A stretch of DNA of 64,000 nt from Martensiomyces pterosporus (GCA_025201845.1 MU603930.1:166310-230309); one strand, 5' to 3'. Positions 17,064 through 27,780 are shown, counted from the first letter of the stretch. The notes: generated by a model not told the origin, from the sequence alone. Numbers and translations are program-made.

Positions 17064-18449
17064 ATGGCTCCCCAGAAGTCCGCAAAGCGCAAGGTCGCCG
17101 CCCTCCCCTACAACGTTCGCAGCACCAAGTCTGCCTCCGCCAAGAAGGCCGACCCCCTGATTGAGCGTCGCCCCCGTAGCTTCGGCATCGGCCAGGACAT
17201 CCAGCCCAAGAAGGACCTCTCGCGCTACGTCAAGTGGCCCAAGTACGTGCGCCTCCAGCGCCAGCGCAAGATCCTGAAGCTGCGCCTCAAGGTTCCCCCT
17301 GCCCTCAACCAGTTCACCCAGACCCTTGACCGCAACACCGCCGTCCAGCTTTTCAAGCTCCTTGCCAAGTACCGCCCCGAGACCAAGCAGGAGAAGAAGG
17401 CCCGCATTACTGCTCAGGCTGAGAAGGTTGCCGCTGGCCAGCAGGCCGAGAGCGAGAAGCCCGTCATCGTCAAGTACGGTATCAACCACATCACCTCGCT
17501 TGTTGAGTCCAAGAAGGCCCAGCTCGTCGTTATCGCTGACGACGTCGACCCCATTGAGGTAATGATCCGCCGAGTCTCGTCGAATATTGCTCTGAAACAC
17601 CTAGTACATTCCGCACGCCTGGCGCCCCCTCGCTCTGCCCGCATTCCAGCCCCTCATTCCGAGGGGGGAATGCGGGTCGAATGGAGGGCTGCTGCGAGTG
17701 CGCTGTAATGTGCAATGACCCCCGTCTGTCCAATTTTTGGGCACTCGAGACGAACAGAAGGGCCCGGTCCTGCTGTGTTTGAGCAGCACTGCTGCTCGTG
17801 CCCAGTCGGCCGCCGCTCCTTTTAGCAGCTGCAAGTCCCCGCGAAAGCGGCGGAATTTGCGCTGCAATGACCACAGTTTTGTCTTTGGTGTTTGAAGTGC
17901 TGGGCTGTGCTGCCGCTGTCTGGACCCTTGCCCTCCACTCGGCACGCACACTCCGGCTCTGCTCTTCAAGGCCTATCTCTGACATTTTCCTGCGGTCGGC
18001 TCTCATTCGCGGTCATTTGCCCGTTGCGGCGCACCCCGGCAGACGGCGCTGCTGTGTGCGGAAGGTAAGCGCTGTGCTGTGTATATTGTGTATTTCTAAT
18101 GCCCTGCATTTCCAAATTCTGCATGCCTTGCTTTGCATAGATCGTTGTCTGGCTCCCTGCTCTCTGCCGCAAGATGGGTGTCCCGTACTGCATCGTCAAG
18201 GGCAAGGCTCGCCTCGGCACCGTCGTCCACAAGAAGACCGCCACCGCTCTCGCTCTTGTCGACGTCAAGGCCGAGGACAAGCAGGCTCTTGCCTCCCTTG
18301 TCTCTGCCGTCAACGCCAACTTCACTGAGAAGTCTGACGAGATCCGCCGCACCTGGGGTGGAGGCATCATGGGTGCCAAGTCTCAGGCTAAGACCCAGAA
18401 GAAGGAGGCTGCCGCTGCCCGCGAGCTCGCTGCTGCCAAGTCTGCCTAA
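17064..18449 (+). CDS. RPL8: 60S ribosomal protein eL8 (L7a), two exons
   Basis: Exons 17064-17558 and 18141-18449 join in phase 0 to a 267-residue protein, the same size as human L7a. Exon 1 carries [16 protein letters not shown]..., [20 protein letters not shown] and stops at DVDPIE. Exon 2 resumes as [20 protein letters not shown] and ends in a basic tail. The join recreates the conserved DVDPIE-(L/I)VV(F/W)[12 protein letters not shown] of the family, which has the L7Ae RNA-binding fold. The intron (17559-18140, donor GTAATG, acceptor CATAG) is 582 nt, much larger than its neighbours, and holds a possible cassette exon. AATAAA follows at 18496-18501. Promoter: RRPE-like element and TATA box. 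Confidence 0.96.
17826..18064 (+). other. Candidate poison (cassette) exon in the RPL8 intron
   Basis: Inside the 582-nt intron a pyrimidine-rich CTCCTTTTAG acceptor ends at 17825, and a strong GTAAGC donor begins at 18065. The tract 18065-18140 looks like a complete short intron with CTAAT branch site at 18096-18100. Including the 239-nt segment would shift the frame, and translation from exon 1 reaches TGA after 14 codons. That is what an NMD-coupled autoregulatory exon looks like. It is a prediction from splice signals only. Confidence 0.4.
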
Positions 18450-18728
18450 GCAGCACGCCTGCCCCTCTCTACATCTGCTCTCATCCATGTTTTTCAATAA
18501 AAAATGGTTCGGGACCCCAGCCACCTGCAATGCTTTTCTCATTAATCCCCTCGCCTGTTCTGTAAAAACCACTCCAATACAAAGCCGCTAAAAATTCACT
18601 CCCAAGGCTTTGGCGCAGGCGAGGTTCTTTCCACCAGACGCCTGCTGCCGCATGCAACGAAACGAAAGCGATGTTTTTTTGTTGTTGTACAAATGAAGAG
18701 CTGCAACTGGGTGGTGTGGCTGTACCCG

Positions 18729-21700
18729 CTACGAAAGGTCGAACCCTGCGCCAGATTCGATGGCTGTGGTGAGCTTTTCAAGCAGGACCTGTCTGGAGCT
18801 ATAAATGGGGAGCTTCAGCAGGTTGACGCAGGTCGACGCGCTAGGCAGCCGCGCATTCTGCTCCCTCTCGTCAGTCAGCAGCGACTCGTCTCCGTCATCG
18901 CTGCTGCGAATGCAGAATCGCGGGTTGAGCTCCGAGAAGCCCAGCAGCGGCGGTCTCTCGCAGCTGGTGGCAAACTTGCACAGCTCTCTGCACTGCCTCT
19001 CCGTCAGCGAGTTCTCGACGACGTCCCAGAAGATCCTGACTGTCGGGTGCTCGCTGCCCCGGCCACTGAATGCGCCAGCGTAGACCGTGTTTCTCTTCCA
19101 GTCCGTGATGTCGATGGCCCCCGAGTCGCCGCACAAAAGGCGGGAGAGCTCCAAGGGCGATGCAAAGAGCAGGCGCAGCCACACGGGCGGGATGATGGCG
19201 TGCAGGCCCGAGAGAAACGCCCTGACTGGCGTGTCGATCTGCTTGACCAGCTTGTACTGCGCAACTAGATCCAGGTACAGGAGCCGGTTGTGCGACGTCA
19301 CCTTGATCGCATCGCCCTTGGGAGCCAGCGGAACCGACTTGGTCTGCCCGTCGGCGGTGCTGACAGTGGTGGTGAAGTCCAAGCCAAACACGCTGTAAAT
19401 CACATCGTCCTCGTCGCTGCTGTCGCCATTAGACGTCTCGGGAACCGGGTAGTTCTTCAGAACCACGAGACCGCGATACAGGTCCTCATCGAGCGTCGGC
19501 AGGTCATTGAACCCCGGGAGCTGGCTCAGCCACCTGCCAAGGAAAAACAGGGCAAACGGCGCGTCAACCAGCACGCCCTCGTACAGCGCCTTCCCGATGA
19601 CAGCACCCAAAAACTCGTACTTGTCCAGCATCAGCTGCTTGTCAGCTGCATCCACCGACACTGATTCAGGGTTCGGGTACAGGTTGTTTTGCGCCGTGGC
19701 GTTGAACAGGCCCTCACCTGGGTCAAATGCCTCGCGGACAAGGCTGGTAAGAAACTCCTTGAACACACCTCCGCCATCAATACCAGCCTCCGGCATGCCG
19801 TATCGGTCCACAAACTCGATCTGCATGCGCCGCTTGAACATGTCGCTCCGGCCGCTCCTGCTCGAGCTGTTTCCGACACCACCCGCACCAGATGGGCCTT
19901 GCAAAGATGGTCTGCCAGTCATTTGCGGCAGCCCCCAGAAGAACGGGTCGCTCATACCTCCTTGGCCATCCTCAGCAAACTCCATGTCATCCTCATTCAT
20001 TGGCTCGCCAGCATCAAAACCGCCTCCAGCATTGAATCCCCAGCCACCGGGGAGCCGGGCATGTGGGGTTGCTCTCTCATGCGGTGCCCTCGAAGCTAGC
20101 TGTGACTCCCGACCGTCCAGTAGATCATCTTCCTGCATTGGCGACGGCGGCAGCAGCACAGGCTTTCCACTGAGGACCGGGAACAGCGCGCGGAATCCGT
20201 CGTCAAAAATGCGCCCACGTCTGACTGTGGCTCTTGCAGCAGTGTGCATGCCAAATGGCGATGAGCTGGTTATATTTCCCAATGATCCGACTCCCAGTCG
20301 GCTCCGGTCTCTGTTGATCAATGCATGGAACAAGCGAACGCGGTCGCTGAATGGCACAACAAACGGGATATGGCGGAGAACAGCGATACGGGGCGCCAGC
20401 ATAGACTGCTCCTTGCGCTGGTGGCGCGACCGCGCCAGCCCCGAGTATGTGCTCATCAGCCAGCTGGCTCTGCTGTCTCGCGAACCGATACCAACGCCCG
20501 ACACTTCCTCATCGCTGTCGGATTCAGAGTCTGACGACGATGACGACACGTTGCTGTCATCGCTGTCATCGGCAGAGCTGCTGTTGCCAGCTGTGAATAT
20601 CGGGTCTTCTGCTACTCTATCAGCGAACGATGACATGTCCAGCAGTGAAGGCGGCACAAGCCAGAAGCCCTCTTCGACAAACGGATGGCGAGTGTCGCGA
20701 ATGAACAGCTGTCTGGTCAACGCCGTAGCCGTATCCCGAATATGAACTAGATCTCCAGCCGTTGCCTGTGCCCAGTGCAAGGCAAATGCGATGTTGCGGC
20801 ACGCCCTAGCGACAACTTTGATGTCGTCCACCGAGAGTGACATCCCCTGTCTAAACAACTCGTCGTCGCCGATGGTCTGCAGCTGGCGGTTCAGCACCTC
20901 GCAAAGCAGCTGGAACGCCACCAGGTTGCGTGACTTTATTGTCTCGACCTTCACTCTGTCGCCAGCAAAGCAGGCAAGAAACTCTGCGTCGCTAAGCATC
21001 TTTCGCCACCCAACCATCCTTATGTCGACCACCTGGAGCAAGTTGTCAAGAACGGTGCTGCCAACGCTTTCGCCCCACTGCTGGATGAACACAAGCAGCA
21101 GCACCTGCGCATCTCTGGCTGTCTTGCTTATGTTCTCGCCTGCTTCGTTGCAGCACACGTGCACCAGAAGCTCGAGCACCTGAACCGAGAATACGGCTTT
21201 TAGCCACCTCAGCGCATGCGTATCAACCGCTTTAGCTAGACGGGCGCCACGGCTGATCGCTGGAGATGCACTGGCGTTCCTCTTGCTCTTTGTGCCAAAT
21301 AGGTTGCAGCTGGGAATCATGCGCGCACAGGCAGCACTGGCCTCAATAAACGCCGTGGCAAGGCTTGACGACCCTGCATGCTTTGGCAGCTGCGGTAGGA
21401 TGAACGCAGCGAGGTTGCCCATGGAGCTGATGGCTGACAATGGGCCTTCCAGACCATCTTCCGCTGCAGATTTCCCAAAGCCGCCAAACGGGCTAGCAGT
21501 GGACTCGGCTAGCTGCTGCTCCATCACTGCTCCCACTTGTCTCGCCAACTGCTCCCACGGAATATGGTTTCTTGTGAAGCTAGCGACGCCGCGCACCCCA
21601 ATCTTGTTTGGCAGCCCAGGAACGGCCATGATCCTGCGAGCAAAATACGGCACTGCCAGCTCACGCGTAACATCGAATTCAAATGGCAAGACAGCCAAAC

Positions 21701-22427
21701 TGGCCGCAGCCGCAGCACTGTCGCTATGTGTCTTGCGATCAGCATCCGTAATGGTTTTTGCCAGGTACTCGTACAGGCCCTTGGACGCAATCATGTTTTT
21801 GAGGACCAGCGTCTCCACTGCTGCCGAGGAATCGCCGAGAGTGAACGCACAACGCAGGGAGTTCAAAACGATGCCCACACCAGCTGAGCCTGCGCCGCCA
21901 CTGCCGCCGAGGCCATTGGCTGCGGGCTTCGCCTTCAGCGCAGATCCCAGCAGGCGCGATACAAGTGCTGCCCACTCCGCCTTGCCTGGCCAAGCGCCTT
22001 CCGCCTGTTGGCTCACCAACGAGATGATCTGGTGGTAATGAGACGCAGCGCCATCAGTGCCGCCAAACAGCCATTGCAGTATAGCATAGAGCCTCGGTTC
22101 GTCAGCTTGGCTGCCGCTGTAGTAAGCCGTAAAGCAGGCTATTGCATCGTAAGCATCTGCTGGCGAAATGGGCTGGCAACTTAGCACTGCTTCATTCCAG
22201 CTCTCACGCATGCCCTGCCTCCACGCAGCAGTGGCCTGCATGCCCCTCCAGTAGCGCTGGATACACGACGCTGCCCTCTGCCTGCGCCTCTCGAGCTCCC
22301 GCCGCTGCCGCTCCTCGTGTGCCTTGCTCAGCACAGCCTGTGCGTTCGAGCGATTTGGGTCATTTCTGCGGCTGCCGCCCAAGTTGATATTTCGCTGCCG
22401 CTTGAAATCGCCCTGAAAACTGAACAT
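18729..22427 (-). CDS. HUL5: HECT E3 ubiquitin ligase, UBE3C/Hul5-like
   Basis: A 1232-residue HECT ligase. The N-terminus MFSFQGDFKRQRNINLGG is the characteristic start of UBE3B/UBE3C/Hul5. An IQ-like helix follows (ASCIQRYWRGMQATAAW, about 50-66). The middle is helical with an acidic Ser/Asp stretch (SSADDSDDSNVSSSSS). The C-terminal 370 residues are the HECT domain (FVDRYGMPEAGIDGGGVFKEF, VGKALYEGVLVDAPFALFFLG) with catalytic Cys at about residue 1200 in LPSASTCVNLLKLP and the usual GAGFDLS end. Hul5/UBE3C extends ubiquitin chains at the proteasome and helps degrade stalled or misfolded substrates. The frame is open 28 codons further upstream, without the conserved start, so 22427 is chosen. 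Confidence 0.95.
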   Translation of the reverse strand: MFSFQGDFKRQRNINLGGSRRNDPNRSNAQAVLSKAHEERQRRELERRRQRAASCIQRYWRGMQATAAWRQGMRESWNEAVLSCQPISPADAYDAIACFTAYYSGSQADEPRLYAILQWLFGGTDGAASHYHQIISLVSQQAEGAWPGKAEWAALVSRLLGSALKAKPAANGLGGSGGAGSAGVGIVLNSLRCAFTLGDSSAAVETLVLKNMIASKGLYEYLAKTITDADRKTHSDSAAAAASLAVLPFEFDVTRELAVPYFARRIMAVPGLPNKIGVRGVASFTRNHIPWEQLARQVGAVMEQQLAESTASPFGGFGKSAAEDGLEGPLSAISSMGNLAAFILPQLPKHAGSSSLATAFIEASAACARMIPSCNLFGTKSKRNASASPAISRGARLAKAVDTHALRWLKAVFSVQVLELLVHVCCNEAGENISKTARDAQVLLLVFIQQWGESVGSTVLDNLLQVVDIRMVGWRKMLSDAEFLACFAGDRVKVETIKSRNLVAFQLLCEVLNRQLQTIGDDELFRQGMSLSVDDIKVVARACRNIAFALHWAQATAGDLVHIRDTATALTRQLFIRDTRHPFVEEGFWLVPPSLLDMSSFADRVAEDPIFTAGNSSSADDSDDSNVSSSSSDSESDSDEEVSGVGIGSRDSRASWLMSTYSGLARSRHQRKEQSMLAPRIAVLRHIPFVVPFSDRVRLFHALINRDRSRLGVGSLGNITSSSPFGMHTAARATVRRGRIFDDGFRALFPVLSGKPVLLPPSPMQEDDLLDGRESQLASRAPHERATPHARLPGGWGFNAGGGFDAGEPMNEDDMEFAEDGQGGMSDPFFWGLPQMTGRPSLQGPSGAGGVGNSSSRSGRSDMFKRRMQIEFVDRYGMPEAGIDGGGVFKEFLTSLVREAFDPGEGLFNATAQNNLYPNPESVSVDAADKQLMLDKYEFLGAVIGKALYEGVLVDAPFALFFLGRWLSQLPGFNDLPTLDEDLYRGLVVLKNYPVPETSNGDSSDEDDVIYSVFGLDFTTTVSTADGQTKSVPLAPKGDAIKVTSHNRLLYLDLVAQYKLVKQIDTPVRAFLSGLHAIIPPVWLRLLFASPLELSRLLCGDSGAIDITDWKRNTVYAGAFSGRGSEHPTVRIFWDVVENSLTERQCRELCKFATSCERPPLLGFSELNPRFCIRSSDDGDESLLTDEREQNARLPSASTCVNLLKLPIYSSRQVLLEKLTTAIESGAGFDLS

Positions 22428-23963
22428 TCCTATTGGTAAGCTGAGCTCTGTGATTTGTAATACACTCTGCTGCGTGGGGTGGAGCTTTCTTCGAGCAGAG
22501 CTGAATGGCACGTATTAATTTGAAAGAACACCACAGAAGGACGTGCAATAAAGAGCAACAAGTGGGGGAGGAGCCGGGCACAAGGAAGCCCGACCTCTGG
22601 AGGGAGCAAGGCCTGGCTTAGTTGGTGCCCGCGCTGATATTATGCGAGAAAAGACGGTGACGCAATCCCTTAGCCCGTGCTTGGATTTTTCACATTTAAT
22701 CAGCGGCTTAGTCTCTGCCTCTGTTGCCACGGTGCCCTTCTGCCTGCATATGTCACAGCGCTTGTGCAGAAACAGCCAGCAGGGCGCGGAGCTTTGGCGC
22801 TACAATACCTTGCCTGCTGGTGCCTTTCTGTGACCACACTGGTCGATACCAGCCCCAAGCTCGCCACTATTAAGGCGGCGTTGGCGTTGGCGCCGTTTTG
22901 CCGATGGGTTCTCGTATATCGCCCGATCGGCTTAGTCATCATGCTCAAAAACAGGAGCACTCCCAAGTTCAGTCATTTCCGAGATTGACTGGGATGTGTG
23001 GGAGACCAGTGAAGGCAGAAGCAGCGTTGGGTGCACTTATCTTTCGCCGTCCAAACCCCACTGCTTGTCCACATGTCCATAGCGCTGGCGCTTTTGTGTC
23101 ACTGGTGGATGGGAATGGGTGAAGGTGCGCGCTTGCAGCGCAGAGGCTGACACCATATGTGCGTTTCTAGAATGCAGCGTTGCATGAATGGCGAACAGTG
23201 CGCCAAGGAACACCAGGCGTGGCCGCTGACTTTGCACGCAGCTTGGCGGTGTGCGAATTTGTCATCACCAGGCAGGCAATGGTAAGCGGCGCAGATCTTT
23301 CGATTGAATAGTCTCCATGGCCCCAGTTCCAGCTCGCGAGGCTTGAAGTTTGCATTGCATCATCCACCAGGCAGCCAGTGTGCTGACAGTACAGTCATTT
23401 GTAATCATAAAAGGGGCTAAAAAGGATAGCAGTCCCGAGGTGTCTCTGAGTAGAGCTCTGAACGCGTTGGGGCTTCGTCGCTGCATGGCAATCAAGGCCC
23501 ATGAAATTTCTGCTTGGTGCACACAACCCAGCCAAGTTTGCGAATCCTTGCTTGAGCGAGCAGTTGCGTTGGAAGACTTTGACTAATCTAGAGAATGTTG
23601 CTCACCAAGGAATCCGAGCTGCGGACATGACCGCAGCCAACACACTTAATAATAGCGATAATCACTGCTATGTTCACGTTATCTCGCCCCATGTCTGGTA
23701 TCATTGCAGCTGCTTTTCCACCACTTTCACAGCGTGGTACCCGCCCCGCCTCGCTTCCCCGGCCAGCATTTGGGCACCAGTGGAGGATTTTTTTTGCGGC
23801 GCGGGTCAGCACGCAAAAGTGCACAGGCACAGCGGGCATATATAATGGCTGAAAGGCGTGGCCTTGCCAGCAACGCAAGAAAAGCAAACACAACTTGATT
23901 CCCTTGCGGCACCTACATCCACCTTCCCCTCTTACCAAACAGCACACGCTCTTATTCCACACG
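22428..23963. other. Long intergenic region between HUL5 and a small orphan gene
   Basis: About 1.5 kb between divergent starts. Only short ORFs of random composition occur. A strong TATATAA at 23839-23845 belongs to the forward small gene. No tRNA, repeat or mobile element recognised. Confidence 0.4.
23839..23845 (+). promoter_or_regulatory. TATA box of the small orphan gene
   Basis: TATATAA located 119 bp upstream of the ATG at 23964. It supports transcription of this short gene and a regulated promoter. Confidence 0.5.
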
Positions 23964-24224
23964 ATGAAGTCTATCTACAAGACACTCACTGCTCAGTCCG
24001 AGCAAACCGTCTGCGACAGCAGCGTAGATGTCCTTGGCAAGGACAACACCAAGGACACGGGCACAAGCTCAAGGACAGCCAAAACGCGCGGCAACCCAGA
24101 GACGTCTCTCCAGTTTGCCTCTGCAACCATCCGCGGGTCCAAGGTGCCTGACAGCGGACTCCAGTTTGGACTCATGTCGACTCGCATGCTCCAGGACAAC
24201 AACACCGTCATCCAGTTCCTCTGA
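23964..24224 (+). CDS. Small hydrophilic orphan protein
   Basis: An 86-residue protein, hydrophilic and Ser/Thr/Asp-rich (VDVLGKDNTKDTGTSSRT). Its C-terminal half contains two related stretches, SLQFASATIRGSK and GLQFGLMSTRMLQ. No signal peptide, membrane span or known domain is visible. The well-placed TATA box and ATG argue for a real gene. Size and composition recall small stress-induced or intrinsically disordered fungal proteins, but that is only an impression. Confidence 0.55.
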   Translation: MKSIYKTLTAQSEQTVCDSSVDVLGKDNTKDTGTSSRTAKTRGNPETSLQFASATIRGSKVPDSGLQFGLMSTRMLQDNNTVIQFL

Positions 24225-24463
24225 GCCACACGCCTGTTGCCGAAGGCACCTCTGTAACAACAATAACAGCCACTGCTATTCTGTATTTTCTCTCTCCTGT
24301 ATTCTCGATATTGTGCAAATACAATTCCAAAATGCTCCAATATGCGCACCTGGTTCACGTGTGTATGCCCGTAAGAAGTGACATGTGTGGGGCTGGCTTT
24401 GCGCGCAGATATCTATGCAGCCCTGGCTGTCCAACCACACCATACGCGGCCAAAACCGCAGAT

Positions 24464-24718
24464 ATGGCGCTCGATTTCACTAGACAGCAACGACACCGCC
24501 TGAACACCATGCCGTCGAACACGACAGATACACAGACAAACCGCAGCCACGATGTGGCAAGCATGCCGGCAAGGGATGTGGAAACGATGGTTGCTGAACT
24601 AAGACAGGGGCTACAAAAGTACGACAGCCTCGAACAGGAGATATCCAGACTGTCGCAGGAGCAGAAGACGCTGGAGAACTATGTCGCTAATATGATGGCG
24701 TCAAATGTGTTTACCTAG
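24464..24718 (+). CDS. Short coiled-coil (SCOC-like) protein
   Basis: An 84-residue protein whose last 45 residues form one coiled coil, VETMVAELRQGLQKYDSLEQ followed by EISRLSQEQKTLENYVANMM. It ends in the family-typical N-Y-x-x-N-(L/M)-M-(A/S)-S-x-V-F pattern (ENYVANMMASNVF). That resembles metazoan SCOC and its fungal relatives, which bind Arl1/FEZ proteins at the Golgi and act in trafficking and autophagy. The N-terminal 40 residues are polar and unconserved. Several in-frame ATGs exist: 24464 gives a complete leader, 24509 is an alternative. Confidence 0.68.
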   Translation: MALDFTRQQRHRLNTMPSNTTDTQTNRSHDVASMPARDVETMVAELRQGLQKYDSLEQEISRLSQEQKTLENYVANMMASNVFT

Positions 24719-24944
24719 AAACCAGCGGTTGCCTTTGTTGCGCAGCCATATGGGGAGGGAGAGCGAAATATTTTTATATTACCCGAGGCTGGCGCCGCGA
24801 ACTGCACACACCACCCCGCACTTTTTTCGCCTCTATTCGGCAATTTTACTATATTTTCTCCTGCTTCGTGTGCTCTCCAATCTATGCTTTCAATCTAGAG
24901 CGAGCTAGCCCTGGGACGCGTAACTCTATACCTGCTATACAAGA

Positions 24945-26298
24945 ATGAGTCGCTCGAGGTAACCAAATTCCAAGCTATGGAGCAAATGCCCCCCGCACTG
25001 GCCCAGTGGCTTCTATTCTGATATGAAAGCTTGTTTGGACATACTATTTCCTGTAGCCGCGCGCACAAGGCGGTAAACTACTACGAAGAGCCAGTTGGCA
25101 ACAGCGACGATTCGGATTTCGAATTATCCGATGCAGAGTAAGTTGCCCAAGGGACAATTAGCGTGCGTTGGAGACAGTCGCCTGCTGACACTGCGAGCGC
25201 TAACACACGCCGCCTCGCTTGTACGTGCGCTTAAGCGTATTTGTGTGTAGAGTAGCGCCGAAGCGGAAGCGCACACAGCAGACCAAAGCTAAGAGCAATC
25301 CTGACAAGACGGCAGGCTCAAAGAAAGCGCCAGCAGCAGCAACACCGACCAAGCGTGTGAAGCACGACACAAAAGAGAAGCGCAGCGACGGTGTGCTCAG
25401 TCCTAGCGCCGGTGCGGCTGAATGCAGCAGCAGCGGCAGCAGCAACAACGGCGACGATCAGCTTGAGCGTGAAGGCACACTGGTCATCGAATCGACTCCA
25501 GCTGAGCAGCAGGAGTGCCCGGAGGTTCTTGCAGAAGATAGCATCTACGCAATCCCGGAATCGACTCCAACCCACAGCACTGTTGAGAATGGCAACTCCT
25601 ATATCAACCTCGGTAGCCAAGGGTCTAGTGAATTGTCGTCGCTAGCGAGTGGCGATGAGGATTCGGCGAGCAACGAAAGTGCCTATGAGGATGACGGCGA
25701 CGATGATGATGGAGGCTGGAGCGGCGATCAGAAACCAGCGAAACCAAAGTCCGGCGATAAAAACGTCATTGTGGATATAGTCGTCTCTAAGAAGAAAGGC
25801 GCGGCTAAAAGAACGCCTGGTAGGGCTGCAGGCAAAGCCAAGGGCCAGCAGGCGGCAGCGACCACTACAGCCAAGGCTAGGAGAGGCAGAGCGGCAAATA
25901 GCAGCACATCGGCATCCGCTGGAACCAGCACTGCGAAGCGACAGACCCAGCCATTGAAAAAGACGTCATTGGAATCACAGCCAATTAAGCGAGCAGCCGT
26001 GCACACAACTCCTACCAAGCGGAACGCGGCACTAGGGTCGCTGCTTTCGTCGTCCCCTAAATCGCCAAGAGCATCGCGACCGACACTGTCAAAGGCGTCG
26101 TCGTCGTCGTCGTCGCTGCTGTCGTCTCCTGCGCTTTCTCTTTCACCAACACAGGAATCTGGCTTGAGGAGAAAACTGGGTGTGGGTGCGCGTGGCGGCA
26201 AGGCCGGCACCTCGCTGAAAGACCTGCTATCGGGATCCAGTGTGCCGCGTGCTGGCCTCAGCCGCAGAACACCGGTCAAGAAGCTGTTGCACAGCTGA
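24945..26298 (+). CDS. RAD51AP1-like DNA-repair protein, three exons
   Basis: Exons 24945-24958 (14 nt), 25057-25137 and 25251-26298 give 380 residues. The introns have donors GTAACC and GTAAGT and acceptors CTGTAG and TGTGTAG. The spliced N-terminus reads MSRSSRAHKAVNYYEEP, then SDDSDFELSD, resembling the start of vertebrate RAD51AP1 (basic residues, VNYxxF, acidic SD cluster). The middle is a disordered Lys/Ala/Ser-rich DNA-binding type region with several TP and SP sites. The extreme C-terminus, RAGLSRRTPVKKLLHS, matches the RAD51-interacting motif (GLSRxxxVKxLH) of RAD51AP1. Known: RAD51AP1 stimulates RAD51 strand pairing. Inferred: the same role here. The vertebrate paralogue NUCKS1 shares the N-terminus but lacks the C-terminal motif. 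Confidence 0.7.
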
Positions 26299-26685
26299 TA
26301 TATGTCGATTGCAACGCCAGCTGCTTAGCCATTTTATCTTGTACATTGCACCTACCCTTGAAACTGCTTGGGCCGCTTGGGCCGGTAATATCTCGACTTT
26401 GTCGCCTGGGCTCAGAGGCGGTCCCACCGCAGAAGGCAGCAAGAAGAACGATTTATCATGCATTGCGCTGTTGCCAGACCGGCAATCTTCAGCTGACTGC
26501 AGCAGAAATGCGCGCAAAGAGCCCAGTGAGCAGGCCAACACCGAGGCCAGCAGCATCTGCCACGCATGCGGGCATTTCAGACATGTGCTGTTTTATTGCA
26601 GTGAGAAAATGGCAACAAAGGAGAAAGCGATCCAGCCAGCCGTTCAGATATAGAAAAACACAAGCCACCTGCTCCACTTGCTGCT
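26299..26685. other. Convergent intergenic region
   Basis: 387 bp between the stops of the RAD51AP1-like gene and CCP1. It holds 3' UTRs only; nothing else recognised. Confidence 0.4.
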
Positions 26686-27780
26686 TTACTCGAGGTGCTT
26701 GAAGTGGTGCACAGGCGAGTCCTCGGGGAACTTGACGCCGAGCTCAAGGAGCTTCGCGAAGGCCTTTGAGAAGTCAGCAAAGAAGGCGTCCTGGTCTGCA
26801 GCGTACTTCTCCACATACTGGCGGAACTTGGGGTCGGTCTTGAAAGCAATATCCGCAGGGAGCATCATGAACTGGCCAGTCTGCTTGTCCACATACTGGA
26901 ACGGGCCATCCCACTTCTTGGGGACCCAGGTGTTGTCAAGAAGCTCGGTGAAGAGGAAGTTTGTAAACACGGTGGGGGAGGCGTTCCACGGGCCCTCGAA
27001 TCCACTGCGGCTGCTGTGGCAGCGACCCAGGGCATGGGCGCCCTCCAGGGCGACAATCTCCTGGTCGTTGAAGCCCATGCGGTAGAAGATGTTGCGCACA
27101 TGGTCGGCGCCCTGCGCGGCATCGGGAAGACGGCCGTCGGGGGTGCAGTCGGCAGCAGTCATGTTGTCCACACGGCCAGGCCTCCATGGGATGGTAGGGC
27201 CACCGAGCTCCTGGATAGCCACAACACCAGCGAGGGTGTAGAGGTCGCCGTACGAAATGCTGGGGTATTTCTTCTTCAGGGGCTCCAGGCGGTCGCGGGC
27301 CACGTCAAGGCCGGCGTTGGCGCCGTGGCTGGCCTCGGGGTGGAAGCGGATGGTTCCGCCGCTGGAGCCGCCGGTGCTGGTCTTCTTGTCGAAGGTTCCC
27401 GACGCGTGCCAGGCGAGGCGGACAAAGACGGGGCCGTACGAGCCGTCGTCGTAGTCCTCGTCCTCGAGGAGGTCGGCAATGTCCTTGTAGACGTTGTTGA
27501 AGTTGACCTTCTTCCACGAGGCAGGGTGGGCGGAGGCAGAGGCGGCGTTCTTCTCGTTTGAGTAGAAGTACCAGCCGGCAAGGGCTCCGGCAGCCAGGGC
27601 GCCGATGACGCCGGGGCTGACGCCAGCCTTGTTGGTGCGGGGCATCTGGTGGTGCTGGCGCGAGCTGTAGGAGCGAGCAAAGACAAGGCCGGTGGAGGCA
27701 GGGCCAGCGGCAGTGTTGGCCCTGCTAGCGCGAACGCCAGCGCGGGCAAACGTGCGAGAGACAGTGCGAAGAGACGACAT
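26686..27780 (-). CDS. CCP1: Cytochrome c peroxidase, mitochondrial
   Basis: A 364-residue class I heme peroxidase that reduces H2O2 with electrons from cytochrome c in the intermembrane space. The leader is bipartite: a basic amphipathic start ([19 protein letters not shown]), then a hydrophobic span [19 protein letters not shown] at 55-73 that would be cleaved after sorting, as in yeast Ccp1. Catalytic residues are all present: distal R121, W124 and H125 in VRLAWHASG; proximal H249 in GAHALGRCH; radical-site W265 in GFEGPW; and proximal D316 in KTDPKF. Length and order match yeast Ccp1 (361). It is divergent from ERG26. Confidence 0.96.
   Translation of the reverse strand: MSSLRTVSRTFARAGVRASRANTAAGPASTGLVFARSYSSRQHHQMPRTNKAGVSPGVIGALAAGALAGWYFYSNEKNAASASAHPASWKKVNFNNVYKDIADLLEDEDYDDGSYGPVFVRLAWHASGTFDKKTSTGGSSGGTIRFHPEASHGANAGLDVARDRLEPLKKKYPSISYGDLYTLAGVVAIQELGGPTIPWRPGRVDNMTAADCTPDGRLPDAAQGADHVRNIFYRMGFNDQEIVALEGAHALGRCHSSRSGFEGPWNASPTVFTNFLFTELLDNTWVPKKWDGPFQYVDKQTGQFMMLPADIAFKTDPKFRQYVEKYAADQDAFFADFSKAFAKLLELGVKFPEDSPVHHFKHLE

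Noticed and set aside
17559..18140. A box C/D snoRNA in the RPL8 intron, as in the mammalian L7a gene.
   Set aside because: I found no convincing RTGATGA/CTGA pair with a closing stem. The alternative-exon reading explains the intron better.
10885..18750. TCGAACC strings (around 10890 and 18737) that recall tRNA B boxes.
   Set aside because: No matching A box or cloverleaf arms around them, and the second lies inside the HUL5 coding sequence.
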